In this document: piece by piece, positions 21,579-34,072 of the stretch | Numbering within the stretch: position 1 is the first letter of the stretch | How the letters are laid out: each line of letters opens with the position of its first letter | NCBI GenBank assembly: GCA_024516035.1 | Contig: CM044964.1 | Location: forward strand, 6,947,086-7,011,085 | Source of the DNA: Bactericera cockerelli | Lineage: Eukaryota > Arthropoda > Insecta > Hemiptera > Triozidae | Direction of reading: 5' to 3' | Length of the DNA stretch: 64,000 bases | Notes under the pieces: generated by a model | What the model was told of the DNA's origin: nothing | The model's database searches: none | What the model saw: only the letters and a program-made list of their open reading frames with translations | Position numbers and translations under genes: made by a program

Positions 21579-24400
21579 TTATTTTCTCTGGTCGAGCCAC
21601 ACTTCTCTATATATTGATCCCATTCTTTTCCACTCATGTCTCTCTAATGCAACTCTCTGCCACGTAACACCACCACACACTTTCCTCATTTCCTTATCCC
21701 ATTTCATTTTTGGTGCTCCTACCTTTCTCTTTAAGCCACGAGGGTACCAATTCATAATTTCTTTTGTCCATCTATCATCATTCGTCCTAACTATATGTCC
21801 CGCCCACTTCCATTTTCTTTTCACAATTCTTTTTACTATATCTTCAAATCCTGATTTTTCTCTAATCCACTCGTTCCTTTTTCTGTCTCTCCGAGTATAT
21901 CCAAGCATGTAGCGCTCCATCCCCCGTACAGTGACTCTCAATTTGTTGATAACTTTTCTGGTTAACACCCACGTTTCGCATCCATACGTCATCGCAGGCA
22001 ATGCCGTCATTTCCCACAGTCTTTTCTTTATTGATATCGCCACTCTAGATTTGTATATCTGTTTGTATTTAAAGACTGCTTTCCATCCTATTGTACATCT
22101 CCTTTTTATTTCCGCCCATTGACCATTTACGCTAAGCATGTGTCCTAGATAAATAAATTCTTCTTCCTCTTTGATTTTTTCCTCTTCTAGTTTCAACTCC
22201 TCCTCTCCTTCTATGTTTCCTATACTCATCCATCTACATTTTCCGCTGTTTATCTTGAGGCCGTACGGTATTCCTGTTAGGTAAAGTTCGTGAATCATGT
22301 TTTGCGCTTCTTCTCTACTTTTACCTATCAGAACAATATCGTCCGCAAATTTAAGTTGGTTTAGCCATCGCCCATTTATATTTATTCCTCTCCCTCCCAG
22401 TCTATCTTCTCCATCATTATTTCTAATAAACTTATGAACAGCTTCGGGGAGGCTACATCCCCCTGCCGAACGCCCCTCTGCACGTCTACTCGTACACTAA
22501 GCTCTTCCAGGTCTACTCTTAGCTCTGCCTGTCTATAAATCTCTCTGAATATATCTACTATACTTTGGTGAACTTTTCTCTCTTCTAACATGCCAAAAAC
22601 CCTCTCTACGGTGACCCTATCGAACGCCTTCTCGTAGTCCACAAAGACAAAACACATTGGCAAGGAATACTCCTTGGATATACTAATCAGCTGATTAAGG
22701 ACGTGAATATGGTCAAGCGTAGAGAAGTTTTTCCTAAACCCCGCTTGATCCACTGATAGATAGTCGTTCAAGAAGTAGCCTAATCGGTTTGTTAGTACCT
22801 TACTCATTATTTTGTATTCAGTACATAGAAGACTGAGAGGTCTGTAATTTTTCAGTTCTCTTCTACATCCTTTTTTAAAGAGAAGGACTAATTTAGCGGT
22901 TTTCCACTCTTCCGGAATTTTCCTTTCTACTATACATAGATTAAATAAATTTGTTAATTCCTTGATTACCGTTTCTCCCCCCGCTTTCAACATTTCAACC
23001 GATATTCCATCTATCCCTCCTGCCTTACCTTCCTTTGTACAATTAAGGGCCCATCTTACTTCTTCTTCTAATATTTCCAGAAATATATCACTTCTATCAC
23101 ATGTTCTTCTCTCCACGTTCAAATTTTTCCTAGTCTCCCCATAAAGTTCTTCGTAAAATTCTTTTATCCTATTTAAAATTTTATTTTTGTCCCTCAACTC
23201 ATTCCCTTCCTTATCGTTTAAACTTATAATCATATTCTTAGGCAACTCTTTATCTTTCAAACTCTCTCCCCTCTCTACTGCCTGTCCTATCATTTTAATT
23301 TTTCTCTCTTCTAGCCACTCTCTCAATTTTATCCTCAAAGTTTTACAAATCTCTACATACTCTATCCTGTCTCTCCCTTCCCTTTTCAACTTTCTTCTCT
23401 TCTCCATAAGTCTTTTTAATTTTTTTGGTAGATTTCTACAATTTTCCTTGTTCAAGTCGGGAACTAATTTTTTCTCTGTCTCTTTACTCGTTTCTTTTAA
23501 TCCATCATTCAGATTTTTCAAAAGCTCCTCTAATCTATTCCCCCTCTGCTTGCGAAATTTGGTTTTTAAAATATTTTCGAAACCTAGAGCTATTAATTCA
23601 TCCGATTTTATATTAATCTTAGATCGATGTTTTATAAAATTTCTGTTCTTTTTTAAATTTCCAATGTTTAATCCCACCGCTCTATGATCACTCCCAATGT
23701 CAATTTCCTTAACTACTTGTAACTTGGATACAGTCGAAATTTTATTTGTTAATATAAAATCAATCTCGTTTTTAAACTCTCCATTTGGACTAATCCAAGT
23801 CCATTTATTTTCAAAATTATCTTTATAAAAAGTGTTCATTATCATTTGTTTATTTGCTTCCGCGAACTCAATCAGTCGATCTCCCCTTTCATTTCGCTTG
23901 CCTATCCCATAGTTCCCCATACATTTCTCCCACTTCCTGACCCCTACCTTTGCATTAAAATCCCCCATTATGTATATTACCCCCACTCCTTTCCTACCTT
24001 CCATAGCCATTTGTAGGTTAGAATAAAATAACTCCACATCTTCATCTTCCGATGTGCTGGTGGGTGCGTACACTTGAATTATTTTTATAATATTTCTATT
24101 TATTTTGATCAATAAGACTGAAACCCTGTGGGAAAAACATTGAAACTTAATTACGGATTGGTCCTTCATCTTGGCATTTACTAAAAAACCGGTACCGCCT
24201 ACACCCCCATCTATACCGTTAAAATAGAAAATATCCCCATCATCAAGTTTCACGCATCTCTCTCCTGCTCTCCTCACTTCTGCCAGTCCTATAACTCTCC
24301 ATGATATATTCTTTAACTCTTCTCTCAAAGCTCTTAAACGCCATTCCTGTAACAAAGATTGACAATTATAAGTTATAAAATCGTATGTTATCAGTAATTG
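21579..24400 (-). pseudogene. LINE ORF2: endonuclease plus reverse transcriptase, frameshifted
   Basis: The frame opens directly after the ORF1 stop and encodes an AP-type endonuclease (LAEVRR, YAPTSTSEDED, GDFNAKVG, NEIDFILT, GSDHRAVG), a linker, then RT motifs (KAGGIDGISVEML, NYRPLSLLCTEYK, DQAGFRKNFSTLDH, VDYEKAFD, GVRQGDVASPKLF). A stop follows at 22382-22384. The RT active-site box FADD lies at 22338-22349 in the next frame and continues to the C-terminal domain (AMTYGCETWVL, AGHIVRTNDDRW, KRKVGAPKMKWDKEM) ending at 21579. The change of frame lies at about 22385-22400, equivalent to one lost base, so this copy is probably inactive unless a -1 frameshift occurs. No ATG precedes the endonuclease. 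The RT sequence looks closest to the RTE group. Confidence 0.85.
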
Positions 24401-25471
24401 CTAGTCTACATTTATATTTTTTTCACTCTCCCTCTCTCGGTTTTCTATTACGGTCACATTATTTGTATCAGTACTCTCCATGAAAACATCATCCTCACCA
24501 TCACTACTCATATGCTCACTATCCTTTTTGCCAAACTCATTTCTCTCTATCTTATCAACAATCACAGTAACTTCCGAACCTGCAGAACTGGCCCTTTGCC
24601 TTGGTTGAGTTTTCTTTATAAGGAAATTTTCCATAAGTGACTGTTTATTTTTAATATTTTTCCCACAGATCTGCTGTTTCTTTGAAGAATGTTTTGTAGT
24701 GTTTTCCAGTTCTCCTGGTGATCTCCCTCGTTTTCTTGGCGTTTGCTTAACTGCTTGGCTCATGCTACCTGTTGCTTGGTTTACGGTTTCCTCAAGATTC
24801 TCCTCCTCCTCTTCCTCTTCGCTCCGCCAGACTTGTCCATTCACCCAGAGTTTATCCTTCTTCATTGTTACTGTTTTTCCTTCTTTCTTGAGCTTCAGCA
24901 AGGTTCCTCTTAAGGCTTTTCTTCTATCTACAACTTCCTTTGTAAAATCTTCGTCTATGTATATTTTGGTTCCTTTTAGTTTCCTTCTTTGTGATATAAT
25001 TTCAATTTTCTTGTTTTCAGATATAAATTTCACCAACATTGCCTTTCCATCTCCATAGTTTGGCAATACAATTATGCGATCAATATGATCTTTCATACAC
25101 GTAACTCCAAGGTCGTTGTTTATACAACGCAGCACTGCCTCTTCTCGTTGTTTCCACCCAGTCAGGTTACCTCCGAGCCCGGAGAATATGATGTTTCTTC
25201 TCTTACATTCCTCAGCAACACGTCTATCAATGATCCTAATTTTTTCATCAGCCTTTGATTCCGCCTCTGTTATATTTGTTTCCATAGATGTTTTGAACTC
25301 ATTAAATTTCTTTTCTATCTTAGTGTCGACATAGTTGACCAAGTCTTGTCTCATCTGCAACATATTCTGATTCGACTGAACGATCTCCCTTTTAACATCT
25401 GCAAGACTCTCCTGGAACTGTGCATTCATTTTATTCATAGCCTCCAATATCTGATTTGTGTCCCCCATCAC
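24401..25471 (-). CDS. LINE ORF1: coiled-coil RNA-binding protein
   Basis: A 356-residue uninterrupted frame starting MMGDTNQILEAMNKMNAQ. Residues about 5-90 form heptad-rich coiled coil. RRNIIFSGLGG begins an RRM-like fold (about 100-190, with IDRIIVLPNYGDGKAMLVKF), as in L1-type ORF1 proteins. An acidic run (SEEEEEEENLEE) and a basic tail with PRKRGRSPGELE follow. Proteins of this type coat the element RNA. It ends with TAG at 24401-24403, in the same frame as ORF2. Confidence 0.82.
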   Translation of the reverse strand: MMGDTNQILEAMNKMNAQFQESLADVKREIVQSNQNMLQMRQDLVNYVDTKIEKKFNEFKTSMETNITEAESKADEKIRIIDRRVAEECKRRNIIFSGLGGNLTGWKQREEAVLRCINNDLGVTCMKDHIDRIIVLPNYGDGKAMLVKFISENKKIEIISQRRKLKGTKIYIDEDFTKEVVDRRKALRGTLLKLKKEGKTVTMKKDKLWVNGQVWRSEEEEEEENLEETVNQATGSMSQAVKQTPRKRGRSPGELENTTKHSSKKQQICGKNIKNKQSLMENFLIKKTQPRQRASSAGSEVTVIVDKIERNEFGKKDSEHMSSDGEDDVFMESTDTNNVTVIENRERESEKNINVD

Positions 25472-25500
25472 TATTAAGTGTTGAACTGGTAGCGCTGTCC

Positions 25501-26285
25501 GTCGTAATAATAAGCACAGTAAGTTATATTATTTAAACTAATAGAATGCAACAGTAGGTCAGTAGTGTAAAGGTAAGTATCTAGCCACCAGCAGGTAAAT
25601 GAATGGGTACCTGATCACGTGTTACACACTAGGTCTCTGTTCTAGATCAGACTATTATCTATTTGGTAGGTAAATATATATTAATCATCTATCGGGTTAT
25701 CTCATTTGTGCTGATAGTAAGTGATAAGAACTCTCTCTCTCTCTTTCATGCGTAAAGTTGACCTTGAGTTACCGTAGACTGTCGAAGTGACTTCGGTTTG
25801 AGTACCTTCGATCCCGGTTCTTTGTGATTTAATTTTAATTTCCGTTAAACTTTTGAAACGTTGGTATTCTTGCTTGTAATATGATTCGTCAATTCAAATT
25901 TTATTTCTGAGCAACGCATGCGCATTGTAGTATATTATTTAAAATAACGGACAAGAACGATGCAGTGAATTTGAAAAATTGTGTATTCTACACGAGAAAC
26001 TAGGCCATCTTGAATTTTTGTAGAAGAGCTTTGTTCGACGACGAACTTTCAAAGTTGAATTTTCAACGTACCTTCACAGCTACTCGCTAGCTTGTAGTTT
26101 CCAGAGGTAGAGCACAACACTAAAAAACATTTATTAGACACTTATTAACACATACTTCGTTTTAAACATTTAAAATTAACGATATTTGAGGAGCACATAC
26201 AAACTTAACTTCACTCGACCAATGCAGGCCTGCCAAAAACTGAGAAATATACTTAATTCTTATTTATGTTACCTTTATTTATTCT
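25501..26285. other. No gene or repeat recognised
   Basis: AT-rich DNA between the LINE and a J module. A (TC)n run lies at about 25733-25746. 'gtaccttcgatcccggttc' at about 25800 resembles a tRNA T-arm, but I see no complete SINE. Confidence 0.35.
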
Positions 26286-26289
26286 TTTT

Positions 26290-26550
26290 TATGTTACCTT
26301 TATTTTAGTCTGGCTGGGGACTATAAACTGGGAGTAGACTAGCAGTCTGGCTGGGGGACTATAAATAGGGAGTAGACCAGCAGTCTGGCTGGGGGACTAT
26401 AAACAGGGAGTAGACCAGCATTGGCTTGGTTCTGGGGGCCCTTGTCAATTATTAGCCTCCTTGTAAAGACAGTGGTAGAATTCCTCCTTCCTTTCATTCC
26501 TCCACTGTCTGGCTAACATCGTTTGCGATGACGCCACCCTATGATGATAT
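26290..26550 (-). repeat. Module J with internal ~45-bp repeats
   Basis: Three direct copies of 'agtctggctgggggactata', then 'agggagtagaccagc', followed by 'aattattagcctccttgta' and 'gatgacgccaccctatgat'. Inverted relative to 7345 and 35513; the copies differ in the number of internal repeats. Confidence 0.7.
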
Positions 26551-27529
26551 TTATTTTAAATTAAGGATGGTGTGGAAGAGATTGCCGTAGGCATTCATCA
26601 CCGCCTTTGGATCAAGTTTGTTATAGTGTTGGAATTTCTATGTACTTTCTTGTCAATAAAACTCTTGTTTAATAATAATTCAACTTGGTTATGTTCCTCA
26701 ATTCTTTGTATTCATGACAACTATTATAGCGTCCATGGAGACAAGCAAAGTTAAAGTTGTCAGATTGTGTTGTTTTTCCTCAAGGCATGCATGACCCTGT
26801 ATCTATTTTTCCTAACCCCTACTCTGCACAACAAGGCTTTGTCGTACATCGTTTCATGCTTGAATTTGGCATCTTCGAAGTATTACTCTATTATCAGAAT
26901 CTCGAGTGCTTTATTAAATCGTCAGCAACATAAACCTTATGACTGTATGGAATGGCTTTGCCTACTAATGCCAAAAAAAAAAAAAAATAAATAAATAAAT
27001 AAAAACCTCTCAGCAAATCAGGAACTCCCATTATGCCAACAGGTGTCTTATCTGTTCTGACAAGTTTGATCCCATCGTCTTTGTCCTGTTTCCGGTTGTC
27101 TGATTTTGTTTTCAGTCCTTGTTCAGGAACTTTTCCATCTCTGACGTCACTTAGTTGATTGATGATTAGGTCCCGTCTGTCATGGTTTGCCATGATATTC
27201 ACATCAGGTAAGGCTTCCTCGTCATCCTGGGTATCATTGTTTGGTTACTGTCAGCGTTTGGCGTCCTGAATAATTTATGACTATTTCATTTGCTTCCTTT
27301 TCGGTGCTTGGATTTAGATCTCTGGCAGTTTTTATGTAGTGCAATTTTTATATTAATAGTAGATGTCATTTTCATTATGATGAGCTTTTGGTGGGTTTTT
27401 GACATGTACCTATTAGTCTTCTTTTAAAATTTTCTCTCCATCAACACAATGTTTCATGAAACCATTTTGTTTGAGCAATTATCTCTATATTCTTTATGTA
27501 TCATTCATTATTATTTTTTATTGTACATC

Positions 27530-27715
27530 TAGTACTACTTCTCACTTTTCTGTTTATACTGATTAAAATAGAGAGGTTAGTTGATGGCATGGATATTGAG
27601 AACTATGACCTGCTGATGAGAACAAATAAGCTCGAAATAGCTGTCCAGGTATGTTCTGATATTCATGTACAATTGTAAATCTAGTACAACTTCTCATTTT
27701 TCTGTTTATACTGAT
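27530..27715 (+). repeat. Family I monomer
   Basis: Direct repeats 'acttctcacttttctgttta' at both ends frame the body 'gagaggttagttgatggcat', 'aactatgacctgctgatgag' and 'ccaggtatgttctgat'. The body is an open frame (LVDGMDIENYDLLMRTNKLE) that recurs in the 46900 dimer. Confidence 0.7.
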
Positions 27716-27719
27716 GATA

Positions 27720-29445
27720 AACTATGCCTGCATAGTTTTAAAAAACAAAATCGTTTCCCTGAGCAAACATCCCAGGACAGCTGCAACAAATAGTTCTACT
27801 AGAAATTCTTGTTGACTTTCTACATAGAAAACCTCCCAGGCTTGCTAGAAAGCCTCTTAGCTCTCTAGTTTCTATTATTTTATAGTTGGTAATTTTGTGT
27901 TGAACGCTTCATCAATCTTAACCAGAGTTAACCTCGACATTGCTTGGCTCAATTCCCGCGATAATCTCTTTGAAATACAGGATGTCCATGAGATATTGAG
28001 CTCGATAAGCGATTCAAAGGGTTAATATGAGAGATTTAGTAATATTTGAGATCAAATAAGACTTTCCAGTAATTTTTTGTTGTTGTTGTCAAAATGAGAC
28101 ATGTTAAACAAAAGTCTAATGAGATTGGAGCGTTTCTATGTATGTAAATGTACGTACAGTATGTATGTAAATGTACATACATACAAGTAGGTAGATAGAG
28201 ATAGGCATATACAGATTATAGTTGTAAACCATTGATACATAGATAGAGAAATACAAATGAAAATGATTTCTTAAAATATACCTAATTCATAATTCAAATT
28301 AATTCATTTATGTAAATTCAAAATCCGTATTGAAACGAATCAAAAGCTTTTTCTACATCCTGAAAAACATAATTTACTATCTTTTAGACTCAATCTTGTG
28401 GACATCCTGTGGATTGATCATTTATCTTCAAGTCGTTTATCTGTTTGACTCCGGTTTAGCCTTGGTTGTGGCTCGTTGACTCAACTCACCGAAACGTTCG
28501 TTTACCAACCGATTTATCATGTTGCGCTCGGTTTAATCAGCGCTCCGACTGGGGTTCAACACCCTCGGTCCTCCGCAGCATACACCTAAAGCTTCACAAG
28601 TTTCACAACCTGTTCTCTCTTTCTCTCTCTCTTTTCTTTCTCTATATCTATCCTTCTTTTTTCTCTTTCTATCCTTCTTTTTTCTCCTTTTTCGTCCATG
28701 AGTATAATGTAGCATCAGATCCTTCTCGATCTCTTAGTATTTACTCAAACTCGCCATTTTCTTATCTCATTCTGTCTTCCTTTCTTTCTCCGTCTCTTTG
28801 TATTTACACTCACACAAGCCATATATTTACCGCACAATGGCCCAAGTTCATCTAATGAACAGATTAAAACAATCAACTTTATACACAATCAAATGGCTAA
28901 TGGCCGTGCTTGATGTTAGTGAGAAAATGCAGAATGCACTGCAGCGTACGTCTTCATTTATTTTTCTGTCTCTTTGTATGTACACATTGTACACTCCTAC
29001 TAGCCTTTTTTTATAGGACTCCTTTAATACTCCGTCGTATTCCTTTCTCTAAGTCCATTTTTCAAAATGTTTCCTGTGTAGAGGTATTTTCTGACAAGTC
29101 TACTATCAGTATTTTTATATACAAATAACATTTTTTATATAATAACAATAACAAATATCAAAATATTGGTGCTTATGAGAAGTCATAAACATGGTTTCAG
29201 CCAGTTACATAGTACCACTTTACTAATTCACCTGTATTAATCCAGCGCGTGTACTATATCTGTTACGCCCATTTCCGTTAGAACTTCAGGATCTGAATGA
29301 ATCGCATCCTATTCGTAACCCTAAAATCTAACCTAGATACATAATATCACCATTTTAAACATAAAAATCATTGTTCAAAATACCATCAACTGGACGACAT
29401 CGACACCCCAACACACGTATTTTTTTATATATTATGTTTATGATC
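27720..29445. other. Mostly unrecognised DNA
   Basis: Contains a (TATG/TACA)n patch at 28140-28200, a GC-richer patch at about 28440-28610, and a (TC)n tract at 28614-28690. No supported gene or shared repeat family. Confidence 0.4.
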
Positions 29446-29519
29446 TATTGTCATTAGTCTTAGCCAACCCTCAAATTGTTACATTTGTAATTAAAAAAAA
29501 AAAAAACAAATATACAACC

Positions 29520-29954
29520 GAATGGGTGAGTAGAAGAACATGCTATGTCGAAAATCGCAATAACATGCAATGTGCTCTTTGCTATCATCTCGTCATGAAT
29601 ATGAATGAGAAATATATAACTATAGTTGAATTTTATTATAAAAAAAACGCTTGCATACGAGTCTGCAACCATTGGGACATTTTCATCTTTACTATTCAAG
29701 GTCTAAAACTTAACTGACCAAATTTCGTATTGTGCGCATGACACATACTTTTTCTCTTCTCTCTTTTTATAATTTAATATTTTGTTACATAATTTCGTTA
29801 CATAATTTTGGTTATGTGCCAGAGCAAAGACATGAAAATGTCAATTTGAACCGGAACAGCAGGAACATATTGCATCTACAGCATAGTAATGCAGTATTGT
29901 TGCTCTCCTGAAAAGGCAATTTTTGACATAGCATGTTCTTCTACTCACCCATTC
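29520..29954. mobile_element. MITE with 30-bp perfect TIRs
   Basis: GAATGGGTGAGTAGAAGAAC plus TGCTATGTC-type sequence (29520-29549) is repeated as a perfect 30-bp inverse at 29925-29954. The 435-bp interior is AT-rich with no transposase. No clear target duplication was seen, so the superfamily is unassigned. Confidence 0.75.
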
Positions 29955-30775
29955 AATTATAATAATCTACTACCACTATATTCCATATCATCAACATAGA
30001 TTAGAAGTTAAGAGGTTTTTAAACATTTTTCCCTCTTTAATAGCATATTAACTCATAAGTTTACTTTGTATAATAAGTTCACTTGGTAGAAAAATAAGTT
30101 TACTTGGTAAAAATAATTATCTTATATTATAGGAACAAGTACCTATTATAAAATAATTTGTATTATTAATAATTATTGAAAACAAACAAGTCCCAACCTG
30201 TTGGGCATATTTAAAAAAAAAAAAAAATTAACATAGATCACACGCCTCTGTCCTTCGTCTTATCAAGAAAATAAAAGAAAATGATAAATCTTAAAGGAAG
30301 AACATGATTCAGGCCTCAGGCGATAAGTAGGACTTCACAGACAAACAGTAAACACGGATATTTACTTTTCTCACCAAAATTCCTAGAACTGGAAACTGGA
30401 TAGCTAACTCTGCATAGCTCATGGAATCATGAGTGGAGATTATGTTGGATCAACAACAAGTCTCTTGTGACTCAGAGTATCCATGGATAAGATTATAGAT
30501 TAACCATGGAGGAACAACTAATGGAGACGTCACGTAATAACGTGTAACACATGTAACAGTAATAAATCTGTCCCATTAGAAACTATCCAATATGGCTAAC
30601 GTTAATAGCTTCAAAAGAAAAATTAATTTGTTATTATTATGACTTCCTGTGTTAAAACTAACAAAGATGGTAGATTTTTAGGAGACAGGTTTGAGTCATT
30701 ACGAGTTATCCATAGACTGTGAAAGTAAAGGGACTCATTAGTCTCATTCTTGCAGGATAAACAGAGTATTGTATT

Positions 30776-30982
30776 TTTTTATTATTATTATTTATTTTTT
30801 TTTAAAGAAGGTAAGTGCGCCCCGGAACCGCTTTCGCATTACTTCAGGGCACTTTACCTTTACATCCATGCCATTCCGAAAACGGAAAATTTCGGACAGA
30901 AATTTCCGCTCCGGCCGGGATTCGAACCCGCAACCTCCGGGTCAGTAATCAATGCTCTTAACCACTGAGCCACGGAGGTCGG
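30776..30982 (-). mobile_element. SINE-H, full length with TSD
   Basis: A 14-bp perfect duplication, cagagtattgtatt (30762-30775 and 30983-30996), defines a 207-bp insertion. The minus-strand head GCCGACCTCCGTGGCTCAGT has B box GGTTCGAATCCCGG. The body has 'tttccgttttcggaatggc' and 'ctgaagtaatgcgaaagcgg', and the 3' end is A/T-rich. Other copies: 36938, 48984 and 56740. Confidence 0.9.
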
Positions 30983-30999
30983 CAGAGTATTGTATTGTA

Positions 31000-32470
31000 C
31001 TATTCCTCCATGGGAACTTGAGACTCTCGATATCCACGGATAGTGTAATAGTGTAACGCAAGCTTCATGGAGAAAGGTAGGATCGGGATAGAATTGTTGC
31101 TGAGATAACGTTGCCAGATCTTCGAGAAAAGGGTTACCAACAGGAAAGAAGTAAGATCCGCTTTTGATTTGTTTTAATACGGAATTTAAAAACTAACTAA
31201 TTTTAGTATGGTTTGTAGCTCGAGTAGTAATCATTAATTTGCTGATCATGAACGAGTTTACTTACATGTGTCAAAGTAGATTGCAAAATGAGGACAAATG
31301 GCTATTGTGAAATTAAATATATTTTCTTTTGGTTAAATGTGCTTTAACACTGAATCAAGCAAAACCCTAGTTTTGCAACGCCAAGAATATATCTATCAGC
31401 AACGGCTACTCTTAAATTAATCTAAATCTATTATCGATTCATTGTGGTTTAACCCTGTATATCTTTTTGCATGTCTTCTAGTTGATCCTGTACATTTGCA
31501 GCATGTTATTGATCAGAGTTATCCAAGACCATTTCCACTGGCTGTGTAGGTTGTCAGGTTCTTTAGGAGTGCTCTTGAGTTTATTGCTCTGACATTTCCA
31601 ATGGTTTGAGAGCGTTCTTGATTGGGTCGAGTCTTGGTGTAAGAGTAACTTCTGCTAGGTGACTTGAGGTCTCAGAGCTAGCTGAGCTAGCTGAGCTAGT
31701 ATTTCTATTATTTCTTTTATTGTTGTGATCATTTGCAAGAGTGCTATTGACAAATAACGATATATGTAACATAACATATGTATGTTATGTATGTATGACT
31801 TGTATGTTTATATTTATTCATTGTTCGTACATCAGTGAACTGCTTCTCCTTATACAATTGCCATACGTATTATTTATTTTGTACTTTTCTTATTATTTAT
31901 TTTATTATTATGCTCATTTGTATAAGTGGTAATGACATTATGTTATCGATATAATGTATAACATGCATGTTTATAATCTTTTTACTGCATGATCTAATAG
32001 TAAGTTCTCCTTGTATTCACTTACTATTGCCATTCTTAATATTTCAAGTTTTTTTTAATCAATCCCAATTATTTATTTCATAACTAGTTATGTTCATTGA
32101 TATTGTATTGACATTATTATCTCATATTTATGTTGTCAATCATCTATTTATTCCATATGACTACTTGTAATTGTATATTTAATCTATGATTATCATTACT
32201 AAAAGTGGCGTTGATGGCACTCAATGAAGTCAATAATCTATTAACTCCTTACTTGTTTAATATATTATCATTTTTACAAGTACTTAGTATTTATCTTTCC
32301 TTGCATGATAATCTCTTTCTACTTCGTTGACATAATTTTTACAGCATCGTTCTGGTATCTATTACTACTAAACCAACATTAGCATTATTGATAGGGAACT
32401 TCCTACTTTTATCTTCCATAGGAACTAAAACTACTGACAGTTAGTTATCGATATCTGCTTGCTGCTGTTT
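31000..32470. other. No gene or dispersed repeat recognised
   Basis: AT-rich, with many short TTATTATT-like runs. A short tandem 'gctagctgagctagctgagc' lies at about 31677-31698. Possibly single-copy intergenic or intronic DNA. Confidence 0.4.
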
Positions 32471-32485
32471 TTATACCATCAGTTT

Positions 32486-33009
32486 TTTTTTTCCGTTTTA
32501 ACGGCGCTTTAACAAGGCGGTAGGCCTGTCGTTCACGCCGGATCCTCGAGTTATATTTTGGGGAATATGTTGGTGGCTTTGAGGAATGCTATGAGGGAGT
32601 CATTTCCCGACTGGTCGTCTAGCAAGGAGGGTATAGAGGGGAGAGAGACTCGATGGTGCTGAAGGTCCGGGCAAGTTATAATGTGCGAGGCGGATAGAAT
32701 TTCACCACATTGGCAAGAAAGTCGGGGGGACTTAGTAAATAGGTAACTGTGAGTGAGCATAGTATGCCCTATCCTCATTCTAGTAAGGACTATTTCCTCT
32801 GCACGACATCCTCTATTACTGGAATGCCATGGGTCAATTTTTGGTCTGATGGACTTCAATTTATTAGGAATCAATAGACCGTCCCACAGAGACTGCCATC
32901 TATTTCTAGTATTGCGGGCAATGTAAGGTTTAAAATCATCTGGTGAGCAGAGTTTTAACGGGACCTGGCAAGTTGGGTTCTTGGCAGCCCTATCGACTAT
33001 CTCATTTCC
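32486..33009 (-). pseudogene. 5'-truncated LINE tail with RNase H end
   Basis: An 11-bp perfect duplication, accatcagttt (32475-32485 and 33010-33020), flanks a 524-bp minus-strand insertion ending in a short poly-A. It encodes about 152 residues: GNEIVDRAAK (end of an RNase H domain), then SSNRGCRAEEIVLTRMRIGH, THSYLFTKSPRLSCQCGE and HIITCPDLQHHR, a Cys/His-containing C-terminal tail as in I/R1/Jockey-type LINE ORF2 proteins. The reverse transcriptase is absent, as expected of a short truncated copy. Confidence 0.85.
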
Positions 33010-33241
33010 ACCATCAGTTTGTTTGTGTACTAACATATAAATTTGATTGTTTTATCTACTTTTAATAATAATTTGTATCAGCAGTGTTTTATGTAACTTT
33101 GGTGCTGTTGTTCTTCCATAATCTATATCCATGTCACCTCTTTGCTGATTTAGGTATATGAAGGCTTCCTTATAACATGGTTTTCTTGTTTTGTTTTTTT
33201 CCTTCTTCTTTTTCTTCTTCTTTTTCTTTCTTCTCTCTTAT

Positions 33242-33425
33242 CTGTCCGTCCGGTAGCTCAGGGGTGAAGGCGTTAAGTTGCCGTTGCGTCGGTCTGATAA
33301 ATTCGAAACCTAACCCCAACATGGCAAGTTATCCTCCCATTTAGAATTTCGACCACATAATAATACGTCTTCGGCTTACGCTGCAATAATGGCACTCTTG
33401 AATCCTATTCGGGCAGTATAAGAAA
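33242..33425 (+). repeat. SINE-C, diverged
   Basis: Head TCTGTCCGTCCGGTAGCTCA, then 'gacaagttatcctcccattt'-like and 'gggcagtataag' sequences. The anticodon and T-arm are strongly diverged. Confidence 0.65.
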
Positions 33426-33984
33426 GTTGGTTTTATTATCTTAGTATAACCGGCGAATCGTTGGTAAAACCACATTTTCGAGATAAATATCAACTTAGGG
33501 TTTTCTTAAAGCCAAATATTAATTTAATCTGTCCATGAGTGTTACCTCATGGTGGTGGAAAGATTGATAGACATAATCAAAACCTGTGAATCCCCCGATA
33601 ACACAAACAAACTCATCATGCTTAATTCGCTAACTTCTGACGTATAGACTTTAGGTAGCTAATTCATTTTTCGGTATTGTTCAGCTCAGCCAGGCACTAT
33701 TAGGCATGTTTAGGCAACACAATAGGTACTTAACTGAATGCTTACGCGCAGCAACTATGGTTGCGTGCTCCTTCATCTATTGTTTATGAGTTACGTAAGT
33801 AGCTACACATATTAATTTACTAACTACTGAGCTACCAAGCTACCATCAGTCATCAGTCTTAAAGAATACTTACTTACTTTCCGAGTCCATGTGTGATGTC
33901 ATGGTGGTGGAAGGATTGACATGGGTGAACCCTTCAGACGCCTAGAACCAGTGTTCTGGGCTCCTTCTGTGTTTCACTTGCTGT

Positions 33985-34072
33985 TTTTGCGTTCTTCAGC
34001 AGAGAGGATCGAACCAGGGACCTTCCGCATGGCAAGCGAGTGCTTAACTACTGAGCTAATCGCGCGCTCAGC
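33985..34072 (-). repeat. SINE-B head
   Basis: Minus strand: GAGCGCGCGATTAGCTCAGT, 'gcacttgccatgcggaagg'-like, B box GGTTCGATCC. Only the tRNA-like head is present. Confidence 0.65.

Larger units (their letters stand above)
21190..25500 (-). mobile_element. RTE-like non-LTR retrotransposon
   Basis: On the minus strand: short 5' leader, ORF1 (25471-24401), ORF2 with endonuclease and reverse transcriptase (24400-21579), a 3' UTR with a long polypurine stretch (plus-strand pyrimidines 21400-21512), and a terminal AATAAAGACTATTCTATTC microsatellite (21190-21230). Microsatellite 3' tails rather than poly-A are usual in RTE-like elements. No target duplication was found, so the exact 5' end is uncertain. 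Confidence 0.85.
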
